Both the position numbers and the translations under genes were made by a program. From Paludibacterium purpuratum (GTDB lineage: Bacteria > Pseudomonadota > Gammaproteobacteria > Burkholderiales > Chromobacteriaceae), in contig NZ_SNZP01000011.1 in the NCBI RefSeq assembly GCF_004363805.1, forward strand, positions 3,594-67,593: DNA of 64,000 nucleotides, read 5' to 3'. Shown one piece after another: positions 17,390 through 24,802 of the stretch. Numbering within the stretch: the stretch's first letter is position 1; each line of letters begins with the position of its first letter. The notes under the pieces are model-generated. The model was not told where the DNA came from. It ran no database searches and was given only the letters and a program-made list of their open reading frames with translations.

Positions 17390-18622
17390 ATGGACGCCAA
17401 GCACAGTACCGTCGACGAAACCATCATGGATACGCTTCACTCGGTGCGCACATTGCTTGGGATGCAAATCGCGTTCATTTCCGAGTTCAAGGACGGCCGT
17501 CGGATCTTCCGTTTTGTCGACAGCGCCGAAGACTTGCCTCCCCTGGTCTGCGTGGGTAACTCGGATCCGCTGGAGGAAAGCTACTGTCAACGGGTGGTCG
17601 ATGGCCGCCTGCCGGAGTTGATCCGGGATGCCCGGCAAAATGCCGAAGCCATGACCTTGCCGGTGACGGCCGCATTGCCGGTCGGCGCCCATTTGAGCGT
17701 GCCCATCCGCTTCAGCGATGGCCATGTCTATGGCACATTCTGTTGCTTCTCCTTGGCGCCCGACGCCACCCTGAACGAGCGCGACATCCGGACCTTGCGG
17801 CTCTTTGCCGAAATGACCTGCAAGCTGATGGAGCAACAGATCGAGCAAAGCCATAGCCATCAGCTCATCGTCGACCGCCTGCAAGATACGCTGGACGCGG
17901 AACGCTTCAACATTGTCTACCAGCCGATCATTCATATCGCCCAGCATCGAATCGTCGGCTACGAAGCCCTGTCGCGCTTCTCGGCCGAGCCGATACGCTC
18001 GCCGGACATATGGTTCAACGAGGCGGCGGAAGTCGGCCTGCAGGAGGCGCTGGAGCTGGCGACCATTCGGAAGGCGCTCCAGGGGCTGATTCGTTTTCCG
18101 GACGACACCTATATGTCGCTCAACGCCTCGCCCGCGACCATTCTCAAGGGATCGCTGGATGCGCTGCTGGCAGACTATCCCCTCGACCGTCTGATGCTGG
18201 AAGTCACCGAGCACACTTCCGTCGACGATTACGCCCAGATCGTCACCGCCCTCAAGCCGCTGCGGGATAGAGGTTTGCGGCTGGCGGTGGACGACGCCGG
18301 CGCGGGCTACGCCAGTTTTCGCCATATCCTCAAGTTGCAGCCGGACATCATCAAACTTGATGTGAGTTTGATCCGGCAAATCGACTGCGACACCGGCTGT
18401 CGGGCCTTGGCCGGGGCGCTCATTCGCTTCGCCGAGGAAACGGGCAGCAAGATTGTCGCCGAAGGGGTGGAAACCGTGGAGGAACTGAAGGTCTTGCGCG
18501 CATTGAAGGTCAACAAGGCGCAGGGCTATCTGCTAGGGCGCCCGACCACGATCGATGCCTTGCCGTCCGAGCCGGCTTGGGGCGATGGGTTTCCGGCGCT
18601 GGGGGGGAGCAATTCTGCGTAG
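17390..18622 (+). CDS. GAF-EAL cyclic-di-GMP phosphodiesterase
   Basis: 410 residues, soluble. A GAF domain occupies about 1-150 (GAHLSVPIRFSDGHVYGTFC) and an EAL domain about 165-395. The EAL catalytic set is intact: YEALSRF (EAL), LNAS, EVTEH, DDAGAGYAS, KLD and EGVET. The enzyme should hydrolyse c-di-GMP to pGpG, lowering the signal that favours biofilm. The GAF domain probably gates activity by a ligand. It follows a chemoreceptor gene but has its own upstream -10-like sequence. Confidence 0.95.
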   Translation: MDAKHSTVDETIMDTLHSVRTLLGMQIAFISEFKDGRRIFRFVDSAEDLPPLVCVGNSDPLEESYCQRVVDGRLPELIRDARQNAEAMTLPVTAALPVGAHLSVPIRFSDGHVYGTFCCFSLAPDATLNERDIRTLRLFAEMTCKLMEQQIEQSHSHQLIVDRLQDTLDAERFNIVYQPIIHIAQHRIVGYEALSRFSAEPIRSPDIWFNEAAEVGLQEALELATIRKALQGLIRFPDDTYMSLNASPATILKGSLDALLADYPLDRLMLEVTEHTSVDDYAQIVTALKPLRDRGLRLAVDDAGAGYASFRHILKLQPDIIKLDVSLIRQIDCDTGCRALAGALIRFAEETGSKIVAEGVETVEELKVLRALKVNKAQGYLLGRPTTIDALPSEPAWGDGFPALGGSNSA

Positions 18623-18761
18623 TCAGGCGATATTCCACGCGCCTTACCCGATTCCTCGCTGTTTCACCTCGGACGAGGGCTGATCTGGCCATTGTCTGAG
18701 TTCTTAGCCTGGTAGGTCGGGTGTGCCAACCCCCGGCCTTTTCCCTCTCGGGAGGATGGCG

Positions 18762-19067
18762 TCATCCGCTTGCGTAGTGGTAGCGGCACGCCACGACATA
18801 GATGTTCCCGTCTTCCGGCAAGTACACCAAGCGATGTTCCCGATCGATTCGCCGCGACCAGAACCCCGTCAGGCTGCCTTTCAACGGTTCGGGCTTGCCC
18901 GTTCCCCTGAATGGATCTTTCTTGCATTCTTCAAGCAGACGGTTGATTTCTTCCATCTTCTTGGCGTCTTTTTGTTGCCAGTAAAGGTAGTCGTCCCATG
19001 CATGATCAGACCATGCGAGAAGCGATTCCTTGGCGGACAGCTTATTTTTTGTCTTCTGCGTGCTCAT
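18762..19067 (-). CDS. yoeB: YoeB-family mRNA interferase toxin
   Basis: 101 residues; canonical YoeB has 84. From residue 19 on, the sequence tracks YoeB closely: AWDDYLYWQQKDAKKMEEIN, GKPEPLKG (catalytic Glu), FWSRRIDREHRLVY (catalytic Arg) and CRYHY (terminal His-Tyr). It differs by an 18-residue N-terminal extension and a three-residue tail (ASG) after the usual C-terminal Tyr, which takes part in catalysis. No alternative start is available inside the extension. The gene overlaps the antitoxin by 26 bp. YoeB cleaves mRNA at the ribosome when freed from YefM. Confidence 0.93.
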   Translation of the reverse strand: MSTQKTKNKLSAKESLLAWSDHAWDDYLYWQQKDAKKMEEINRLLEECKKDPFRGTGKPEPLKGSLTGFWSRRIDREHRLVYLPEDGNIYVVACRYHYASG

Positions 19068-19317
19068 TGGTAATCAGCCCCATAATCCGAGCCTTACCAG
19101 CTTTTACTTGAGCAATGGATTCCGATAGCCGCTGCGCATTTTGGGGGCTGCTCAATAGATACAGCGTTTCCTGCATACTGTTGAAGTCATCCAAAGATAA
19201 CAGCACAACATGCTCGCCTTTCTGGCGAGTGATCAGCAGTGGGTCGTGGTCACGGCAAACTTCATCCATCGCCTGCTTAAAGCTGGCACGGGCCTCGCTG
19301 TAAGTTAAGACGTTCAT
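19042..19317 (-). CDS. yefM: YefM/Phd-family antitoxin
   Basis: 91 residues from ATG 19317 (AAGG eight bases upstream). It opens with MNVLTYSEARASFKQAMDEV, the Phd/YefM DNA-binding fold, followed by DPLLITRQKGEHVVLLSLDDF. The C-terminal part, which should wrap the toxin, is Ala/Lys/Glu-rich. It neutralises the overlapping YoeB and autorepresses the operon with it. A matching TGTACA-type operator lies about 115 bp upstream. Confidence 0.93.
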   Translation of the reverse strand: MNVLTYSEARASFKQAMDEVCRDHDPLLITRQKGEHVVLLSLDDFNSMQETLYLLSSPQNAQRLSESIAQVKAGKARIMGLITNEHAEDKK

Positions 19318-19434
19318 GGCAGATACCTTCTTCAATCGATATTTGTATTCAGTTTCAGTCGTTTTTCAGTTTTCGTTTTGGTTGCAGAGCGGTGTTTTGC
19401 TCTCCCATATATTGCGACGGTATCGCTATTTGTT

Positions 19435-19452
19435 TGTACCATAATTTGTACA
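19435..19452. promoter_or_regulatory. Candidate YefM-YoeB operator
   Basis: TGTACC at 19435-19440 and TGTACA at 19447-19452 start exactly 12 bp apart. This is the known YefM operator layout of paired TGTACA-core palindromes at 12-bp spacing. The site is about 120 bp upstream of the antitoxin start, implying a long leader, and also lies upstream of the divergent methyltransferase gene. Confidence 0.55.
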
Positions 19453-19500
19453 AAAGTTCAATTTGCTTTCACCGCAGACAATGCATGTCGTCGAGGTCGC

Positions 19501-19518
19501 GCGTTGCTTCGCGAACGC
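19501..19518. repeat. 18-bp dispersed repeat, copy 2
   Basis: Identical to 15401-15418 and also preceded by a GGTCG-like block. Here it lies in the yefM/methyltransferase intergenic region. Confidence 0.6.
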
Positions 19519-19587
19519 TGCCGGAATACATTTCAACGCCTTGAGCGCACCGCCGCTGGGGCGATTCTCCGGCGCTATACTGCAGGC

Positions 19588-20262
19588 ATGACCACCCCCA
19601 TCGTGAAAGTTTTCCGGCGCTATACCATTTCGCTCGCCATCCTCGGCGTTGGGCTGATGCTGGCCGCGGGTACGGTTCATTATTGGCAGGCTTGGTTGTT
19701 GCTCGCGGTTGTTTCCCTGGCCTGCGTTCCCCACACGGTGTTGATCGGCCAAGATCCTTTGTTGCGCGAAAGCAGGTTGCGTAGCGGGCCGACCGCGGAG
19801 TCGAGGCCGATCCAAAAAATCATCGTCACCTTTCTGCTGGCGACGACCGTGGCCGCGTATCTCGTCCCCGCGTTGGATCGGCGCTTTGGCTGGTCGGCCG
19901 TGCCGCTTTGGTTGTGCCTGCTCGGAGAGGGGGTGATTCTCTTGGCCTTGTGGTGGGGCTATCGGGTGTTCCGGGTCAATTCGTTCGGGGCGGCCACCGT
20001 CCAAGTCGCCGAGAACCAGCGCGTGATCGACTCGGGCCCATATGCCACGGTGCGCCACCCGATGTACAGCGGCGCGTCGATCTACACCCTGGGGCTATCG
20101 TTGGCACTGGGCTCTTGGTGGGGGCTCATCCCCGCGGCCCTGACCGTGCTGGGTTTCGCCTGGCGCTTGGCCGATGAGGAAAAGTTCTTGGCCCGCCAGT
20201 TGCCGGGCTACGCCGATTATTGCGCCAAGGTGCGCTGGCGTCTGTTTCCTGGGGTGTATTGA
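19588..20262 (+). CDS. Isoprenylcysteine methyltransferase-like membrane protein
   Basis: 224 residues from ATG 19588; the frame is open for 70 codons upstream, but that part is unconserved-looking and overlaps the operator region. There are about five membrane helices. The C-terminal GPYATVRHPMYSGASIYTLG and LADEEKFLARQLPGYADYCAKVRWRL are the hallmark of the ICMT/PEMT-type methyltransferase superfamily, where the conserved His-Pro and Glu bind S-adenosylmethionine. The bacterial substrate is unknown. Confidence 0.85.
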   Translation: MTTPIVKVFRRYTISLAILGVGLMLAAGTVHYWQAWLLLAVVSLACVPHTVLIGQDPLLRESRLRSGPTAESRPIQKIIVTFLLATTVAAYLVPALDRRFGWSAVPLWLCLLGEGVILLALWWGYRVFRVNSFGAATVQVAENQRVIDSGPYATVRHPMYSGASIYTLGLSLALGSWWGLIPAALTVLGFAWRLADEEKFLARQLPGYADYCAKVRWRLFPGVY

Positions 20263-20270
20263 TCGATCGT

Positions 20271-20290
20271 ATCGCGGCTTCAGCCGCGAT
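20271..20290. repeat. REP-like palindrome between convergent genes
   Basis: ATCGCGGCTTCAGCCGCGAT forms an 8-bp stem with a TTCA loop just after the methyltransferase stop and before the RidA stop. GGCTTCAGCC-type sequence recurs at 23556-23571 and a related GCTTGAGCCGCGAT at 36556-36569. It probably also serves as a bidirectional terminator. Confidence 0.65.
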
Positions 20291-20297
20291 CATCCCC

Positions 20298-20690
20298 TCA
20301 CCCCGGCACAACCGCAAAAGCATCCACCTCCACCAATACCTCTGGATGGAACAGCGAAGCCACGCCAATCAGCGAGCTGGCCGGCGGTCGCTCGACGTCG
20401 ACCCAGCGATCGCGTACCTCGCGGATGACCGGCAGTAAGCTCGATTCGAAGTCGCGTATATAGAGGGTCAATCGTGCGACCGCTTCGAAACCGACTCCCG
20501 CCGCTTGCAGCGTCGCCGACATGTTGCGGAACACTTGGTCGAGTTGCGTGGCCAAGTCCGGCGCGCAGACGCGCCCTGTCTCATCGAGCGGCACGTGGCC
20601 GGACAGCAGCAGTAGACGGCCGCTTTCGATCAGCATGGCATTGGAGAGCCCCGGAATCGATGGGCCGGGGGGATTGATCGGGCGCAGCAT
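20298..20690 (-). CDS. RidA/YER057c family enamine-imine deaminase-like protein
   Basis: 130 residues from ATG 20690 (AAAGGA seven bases upstream), the usual RidA length. Family segments LLLLSGHVPLDETGRV, QVFRNMSATLQAAG and the C-terminal RPPASSLIGV...VEVDAFAV are present, including the conserved Arg that contacts the ketimine substrate. RidA proteins hydrolyse reactive enamines to ketones and ammonia. It is last in an operon with MarR and isochorismatase-like genes, suggesting use in a small degradative route. Confidence 0.9.
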   Translation of the reverse strand: MLRPINPPGPSIPGLSNAMLIESGRLLLLSGHVPLDETGRVCAPDLATQLDQVFRNMSATLQAAGVGFEAVARLTLYIRDFESSLLPVIREVRDRWVDVERPPASSLIGVASLFHPEVLVEVDAFAVVPG

Positions 20691-20725
20691 GGCAGGTCCT
20701 TTCTCGTGGCTGGGATGGGGGGAAT

Positions 20726-21172
20726 TCATAGGCGGGTATCGCTCGCCATGAACCGGTCGATCAGCTGATAGTAGCCGGGTAGCACGCGATTGAGCGTGTC
20801 GTGTCCGGCCACGGTTAGGCGAACGCGTTTGATCCGGCCGTCGTTGTCGCAGGCCCGGGTCGCGAGCAGGCCATCGTCGACTAGCGTTTGCACCGTGCGC
20901 GTCATGACCGGGCGCGAAACATCGACGCGTTCGGCCAGTTCGCTCACCATCAGGCCCTCAGGCAGATCCTCGCGCTCCAGGACGATGAGGATCAGATAGC
21001 GCAGGGTCGACAGGTCGTTTGCGGCGAAATAGTTGTCGAGTTGCCGCATCAATAGGCTGGCTTGCCGCAGCATGTGTAGCGCGTCATGCACGTTGTCGAC
21101 ATTCATGGCGGGAAAGCGCGTTTGATAGCTTTGCAGTATTTCCCTGCTGGGAAGTTCCTTTAGAAAGAACAT
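20726..21172 (-). CDS. MarR-family transcriptional regulator
   Basis: 148 residues from ATG 21172. The winged-helix core contains GLMVSELAERVDVSRPVMTR (recognition helix) and GLLATRACDNDGRIKRVRLT (wing). It overlaps the 3' end of the isochorismatase-like gene by 13 bp and precedes the RidA gene by 35 bp, so it probably autoregulates this three-gene operon. The frame is open much farther upstream, but that part is only the antiparallel frame shadow of the hydrolase gene. Confidence 0.9.
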   Translation of the reverse strand: MFFLKELPSREILQSYQTRFPAMNVDNVHDALHMLRQASLLMRQLDNYFAANDLSTLRYLILIVLEREDLPEGLMVSELAERVDVSRPVMTRTVQTLVDDGLLATRACDNDGRIKRVRLTVAGHDTLNRVLPGYYQLIDRFMASDTRL

Positions 21173-21813
21173 GCGGCGGCCTCTCCTTGGAGCTGGCGCA
21201 ACAAGCCCTGGGTATCGATGCCGGCGCCGAAATGGTGCAGGACGTGTTGCAGTACATGATCGTGCTGCGCCTGGCTGAACGCGGCGCAAGCGTCGGTCGC
21301 CAGCCAGCAGTTCAGCCCCATGTCGTGCGCCTCCCGCAGGGTGGATTCCACGCATACATGGGTGGCAAAGCCCAGCAGCACCAGGGTGTCGATGCGGTTG
21401 TTGCGCAGGAAGGGATCGAGCGTCGAGTTCTTCAGCACGCTGGCGCCGGATCGCCCTTGCACGACGAATTCGCCGGCTTGCGGCACAAAGGGCGGCGCGA
21501 ATTCGGCGCCTTGTCCGGTCCAGGTGCCGGCGCGGGGAATCGCCGCGCGCAGCCCGAGGACGTTGTCGCCGCCGGCAAACAGGCGGTAGTGCGGGTCGGC
21601 GCGCAGGTCGAGCCCCGCATGCACCACGGTCCAGCCTTCGGCGCGTGCCGTTTCCACGATCCGCGCGGCATTTGACACGGCTTGGCGAAACGGGGCCTTG
21701 TCGACAACCAGCTTCTGAAACAAGGGGCCGTGCTCGTTGAGCCATTCATTTTGGAATTCGATAAAGACCAGTGCCGTGCGCTGCTTGTCGATGTTTGTCG
21801 CGGTCTGCATCAT
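21160..21813 (-). CDS. Isochorismatase-like cysteine hydrolase
   Basis: 217 residues from ATG 21813, behind AAAGGGAACCC. The fold is recognisable from ALVFIEFQNEWL, NRIDTLVLLGFATHVCVEST (nucleophile Cys) and the ATDACAAF motif. Two usual catalytic positions differ: the Asp of IDxQ is Glu (FIEFQ), and the Lys of the VVKxxxSAF segment is not present (VVQGRSGAS). This points to a divergent subfamily with unknown substrate. It is the first gene of an operon with MarR and RidA, so C-N hydrolysis feeding a RidA-type reaction is plausible but unproven. Confidence 0.85.
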   Translation of the reverse strand: MMQTATNIDKQRTALVFIEFQNEWLNEHGPLFQKLVVDKAPFRQAVSNAARIVETARAEGWTVVHAGLDLRADPHYRLFAGGDNVLGLRAAIPRAGTWTGQGAEFAPPFVPQAGEFVVQGRSGASVLKNSTLDPFLRNNRIDTLVLLGFATHVCVESTLREAHDMGLNCWLATDACAAFSQAQHDHVLQHVLHHFGAGIDTQGLLRQLQGEAAACSF

Positions 21814-21829
21814 GGGTTCCCTTTGTTGA

Positions 21830-21841
21830 TTATCATGGTAA
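21830..21841. promoter_or_regulatory. Possible MarR operator
   Basis: Near-palindrome TTATCATGGTAA, 17 bp upstream of the isochorismatase-like start codon. It could be the autoregulatory MarR site; the evidence is only symmetry and position. Confidence 0.3.
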
Positions 21842-21897
21842 CTATATGGACGCCGGATAAGCAGCGCAAGTTCTTTAATCAAGCATGCCGCAGAGCT

Positions 21898-23133
21898 TCA
21901 CCGCGATAGGCAACGCAGCGCATTGTCTCCTATACGCCGCTCGATCTCAGCGACCGTGCTACGCCGAATGCCATATCCGGACACATACTCGTCAAACCGA
22001 TGCGCCACCGCCGCTATTTTCTCGATGCACTGCTCCGCAGCGGTACGGGCCAGTCGATGCTCCTTGACCATCGCCAGCAACTGCTCGCGACCGGGATGGC
22101 GAGCCTCCCCGCGAATCGCCAATTGGTGCTCGCCACTTGGCCCGGGGCAATACGTCAGATCATAGGCCGGCGCCAGCTCCCACCGTTGGCTCTGGTTGAG
22201 AAGAAACGAGAAATTCTTGGTGTGGTCGTCGCGATTGTTGAAAATGATGTTGAATACGCAGCGCTCGAACGCTTTGAACACTTCACGTTGGTCATTCGTC
22301 AAGAACATGACGAGCGGCATGAGTGTCGAGTCATAGTCGCAGGCGGGTATCCGGAAATCATCGTCCAGCACGCCCGCCATGGTCAGAATCGGCACCCGCT
22401 CGCCATGATGGCGATCAAATCGCTTGATGCCAAATGCCGCCAGGTTGTCGGCCAAGTCGAAATACGCCGTTTCCGGCATATCCAGGCCGCAATCTCGCGC
22501 CATGAGCGAATAGCAATACTCCAATGCACAAGCTTCTTTGTCTTCACCCTGCCCCGGAAACTTGACGAGCCAGGGCTCGCCAGCCGCGTTGGTATCGGTG
22601 CTGACGCGATCGTTCGCTCGGTCGTACTGCAGTAGTACCTTGGGCCTGGCGCCTTGAGGGGAGCCGCCCATGAGCGCCAGCTCCCGCAGGGCATTCGATG
22701 CCTCTCCCGCTTTGACTTCTTGTACTTCTCTGGCGATGGTCAACAGATTCACGTCGGCAGGCTCAAGCCCGTGTTCCGTCTCCGGTTCGAAGCTGAGCGC
22801 ACCCATGGCGCGGTCGCCGATGAACGCCAACCGGTCGAGCACAGTGATCAACTCCCGGCCCATCCCTTTGGTGGCAAAGAATCGATCCATGACCAGCCGC
22901 CCCCATCCATCCGGCAATGCGTCGGCAATCAGACCGGGCAGGTACTCTTGATAATCGGGAAATCGACTATATCCGGCAGTTCTAAGCGGCAGCTTCAGCG
23001 GCGATAGGGATAGATCCCGTTCGATGGCCTCCGGGGAGTATTCGAACATCAGGGTGTGCCGGTCTTGGGCCAACCGACCGAGTAAAAAACGTTCGCCCCA
23101 CCCGTTGTAGTAGACGTTGAGCATTCGCATCAT
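21898..23133 (-). CDS. hipA: HipA-family serine/threonine kinase toxin
   Basis: 411 residues, full length. N-subdomain 1 is recognised by GERFLLGRL and DLSLSPLKLPLR. The Gly-rich ATP loop is GGSPQGARPK, the ATP-binding Lys is in WLVKFPG, the catalytic segment is NRDDHTKNFSFLL and the metal-binding segment LAPAYDLTY. All kinase motifs look intact. E. coli HipA phosphorylates glutamyl-tRNA synthetase and induces persistence; the target here may differ. It overlaps hipB by 4 bp (ATGA) and is second in the operon, the classical order. Confidence 0.95.
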   Translation of the reverse strand: MMRMLNVYYNGWGERFLLGRLAQDRHTLMFEYSPEAIERDLSLSPLKLPLRTAGYSRFPDYQEYLPGLIADALPDGWGRLVMDRFFATKGMGRELITVLDRLAFIGDRAMGALSFEPETEHGLEPADVNLLTIAREVQEVKAGEASNALRELALMGGSPQGARPKVLLQYDRANDRVSTDTNAAGEPWLVKFPGQGEDKEACALEYCYSLMARDCGLDMPETAYFDLADNLAAFGIKRFDRHHGERVPILTMAGVLDDDFRIPACDYDSTLMPLVMFLTNDQREVFKAFERCVFNIIFNNRDDHTKNFSFLLNQSQRWELAPAYDLTYCPGPSGEHQLAIRGEARHPGREQLLAMVKEHRLARTAAEQCIEKIAAVAHRFDEYVSGYGIRRSTVAEIERRIGDNALRCLSR

Positions 23134-23441
23134 CGTCCTGCCTTTCTGGCGCGTGTCGCCGACCGAGCTTGCGCGGCTTTTTCCATGTCGGCGATGGAGT
23201 TCAAGCTCAGTTCAAACAGCGTGTTCAGATCGTTTGCCAGTCCGAGGGCTTTCGCGACGCATATGACAGAACTCAACGATGCCTGGCCTTTGGTTTCGAG
23301 ATTACGCACGGTTCCCCAGGAAACGCCGGCACGCTCTCCGAGCTCGGTCATGCTCAAGTTTTGTGCAAGCCGCTGCATGCGAAGCCTGCGGCCCAGTTCC
23401 AAACCGATGGCGGTCGGCGATGCCAGTTCAAAAATCAACAT
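23130..23441 (-). CDS. hipB: HipB-like HTH antitoxin
   Basis: 103 residues. The XRE/HTH_3 fold includes QRLAQNLSMTELGERAGVSW and the recognition helix GTVRNLETKG. The C-terminus is basic and Ala-rich. It should bind HipA and repress the operon. A palindromic operator lies 30-51 bp upstream of its start. Confidence 0.92.
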   Translation of the reverse strand: MLIFELASPTAIGLELGRRLRMQRLAQNLSMTELGERAGVSWGTVRNLETKGQASLSSVICVAKALGLANDLNTLFELSLNSIADMEKAAQARSATRARKAGR

Positions 23442-23470
23442 ATTGCTTATCTCGCCCGGTTTTTTGCCAA

Positions 23471-23492
23471 TATTGTAAATAATTTTACAATA
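23471..23492. promoter_or_regulatory. hipBA operator
   Basis: Perfect 8-bp arms TATTGTAA and TTACAATA separated by 6 bp (23471-23478 and 23485-23492), centred 41 bp upstream of the hipB start. This matches the single palindromic site expected for a HipB dimer. No second copy was seen nearby. Confidence 0.65.
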
Positions 23493-23555
23493 GGCTGAAA
23501 AGCTACGCTAGGCAAGTTGCCGACAAAGAAGGCGCATTGGCTCGGTGGTATGTTG

Positions 23556-23571
23556 TGGCTTCAGCCGCGAT
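23556..23571. repeat. REP-like element
   Basis: TGGCTTCAGCCGCGAT resembles the palindrome at 20271-20290 and sits at the 3' end of the LysE-family gene. Confidence 0.4.
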
Positions 23572-23578
23572 ATCCCGC

Positions 23579-24211
23579 TTACACCGGCTGCAGACGCGCC
23601 AGCTTGATCCCCAGCCCGATGAACAGCGCGCCGCCCGCGCGTCGCAGGCCATTCAGTAGCCTGCCGTTTCGTACCCGCGCTTGCATCTGGCGAGCACTGA
23701 AGGCATAGATCGCATGCACCAGACAGACCGTGGTGGCAATGGTCAGATACATGACGGCGAACTGCGGCAAGAGCGGTTTATCGTTGGTAAGAAACTGCGG
23801 CAGAAATGCCGACAGGAAGATCATGGTTTTGGGATTGCTGCCGGAAACGAACAGCGCTTCGCGCAGCACCCGGGTACGGCGATAATCCGCGCCGTTTTCC
23901 TGCCCGGTCGTCCCGACCGGGCGGCTGGCGGGGCCGAGCAACTGCCGCGCGCCGATCCAGAGCAGATACGCCGCCCCCATCAGCTTCATCGCGATAAAAA
24001 GCGGCGGCAGGGTTTTGAGCATGGCGCCGATGCCGCACGCCACCAGCACCATCACCCCCAATTGCGCCAGCAGATTGCCGAACACGGTGACAAACGTCGC
24101 CCGCTGCCCGTAACGCAAGGTATTGCGAATCACCAGCAGCACATTCGGCCCGGGGGATAAGGTGGTGGCCAGATAGGCCAGGGCGAACAACGACCAGAGA
24201 TGCCAGCTCAT
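23579..24211 (-). CDS. LysE/RhtB-family amino acid exporter
   Basis: 210 residues from ATG 24211. It opens with WSLFALAYLATTLSPGPNVL, which contains the SPGPN family motif, then shows about six membrane helices and AAYLLWIGARQLL, another signature of LysE transporters. LysE proteins export amino acids or homoserine lactones; specificity is unknown. Part of this gene, with its upstream DNA, has a decayed internal-deletion copy at 27726-27870. Confidence 0.92.
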   Translation of the reverse strand: MSWHLWSLFALAYLATTLSPGPNVLLVIRNTLRYGQRATFVTVFGNLLAQLGVMVLVACGIGAMLKTLPPLFIAMKLMGAAYLLWIGARQLLGPASRPVGTTGQENGADYRRTRVLREALFVSGSNPKTMIFLSAFLPQFLTNDKPLLPQFAVMYLTIATTVCLVHAIYAFSARQMQARVRNGRLLNGLRRAGGALFIGLGIKLARLQPV

Positions 24212-24295
24212 CGGTATGCCTATCCAATTTGAGTATTGCACTCATATTGCCATTCGGATGCGGCGTCTTCAATCTCCGGGCCGGTCGCCCGCCTG

Positions 24296-24802
24296 TCACT
24301 GACGATTGCGTAGTGCGATGCGCGCGCGCTTTATGCCATACGCCAGCATGGCATCGACCGACAATTTGCCCGGGCCGGAAAACGTCAGTGCCAGCAGCAG
24401 CATGCCCCATACCTTGTGATCGATGAAACCGCCGCCCCAGAAGTCTTGCCACAGTCCGTGGGGCCATAGGTCGGGGTAGGAAATCACGGCGACGATGTTG
24501 TAGACGAACAGTACGGCGGCGGATGCCCGCCCGGCCAGGCCTAGGCCGAGCAGCCAAGGTAAGACCAGTTCGATCATGGTTCCTAGGGGCGCGGCCCACT
24601 CGGCGGGGAGCAGCGGGACGTGGTATTCGCTTTGAAACAGCGCGAGCGTGCCGGCCGGATCGGCCCACTTGGCGAGCCCCGCGTGCCAGAAGTCGAGCGC
24701 CACCCAAAGGCGGAACAGCAGCAGGCTAAACGGTGTGGCCAGTTCCAGCCGGCGGGTCAATGCCGTGTAGCGCTCGGCGAGGTAACAGATTGGGCGAGTC
24801 AT
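24296..24802 (-). CDS. DoxX-family membrane protein of the bufferin operon
   Basis: 168 residues with four membrane helices. The DoxX features RLWVALDFWHAGLAKW, TMIELVLPWLLGLGLAGR and the terminal GPGKLSVDAML are present. It overlaps the DUF2063 gene by 4 bp (ATGA) and is last in the operon. DoxX homologues accompany many DUF692/DUF2063/DUF2282 clusters; the biochemical role there is not settled, with redox or quinone-linked activity suspected. Confidence 0.9.
   Translation of the reverse strand: MTRPICYLAERYTALTRRLELATPFSLLLFRLWVALDFWHAGLAKWADPAGTLALFQSEYHVPLLPAEWAAPLGTMIELVLPWLLGLGLAGRASAAVLFVYNIVAVISYPDLWPHGLWQDFWGGGFIDHKVWGMLLLALTFSGPGKLSVDAMLAYGIKRARIALRNRQ

Noticed and set aside
21173-21745. 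191-codon N-terminal extension of the MarR gene
   Set aside because: Arg/Ala-rich shadow of the isochorismatase-like gene; the MarR domain starts at 21172 with its own ribosome site.
23778-24707. 309-codon minus frame across the LysE and DoxX genes
   Set aside because: Arg/Gly-rich frame overlapping two well-supported genes in other frames.
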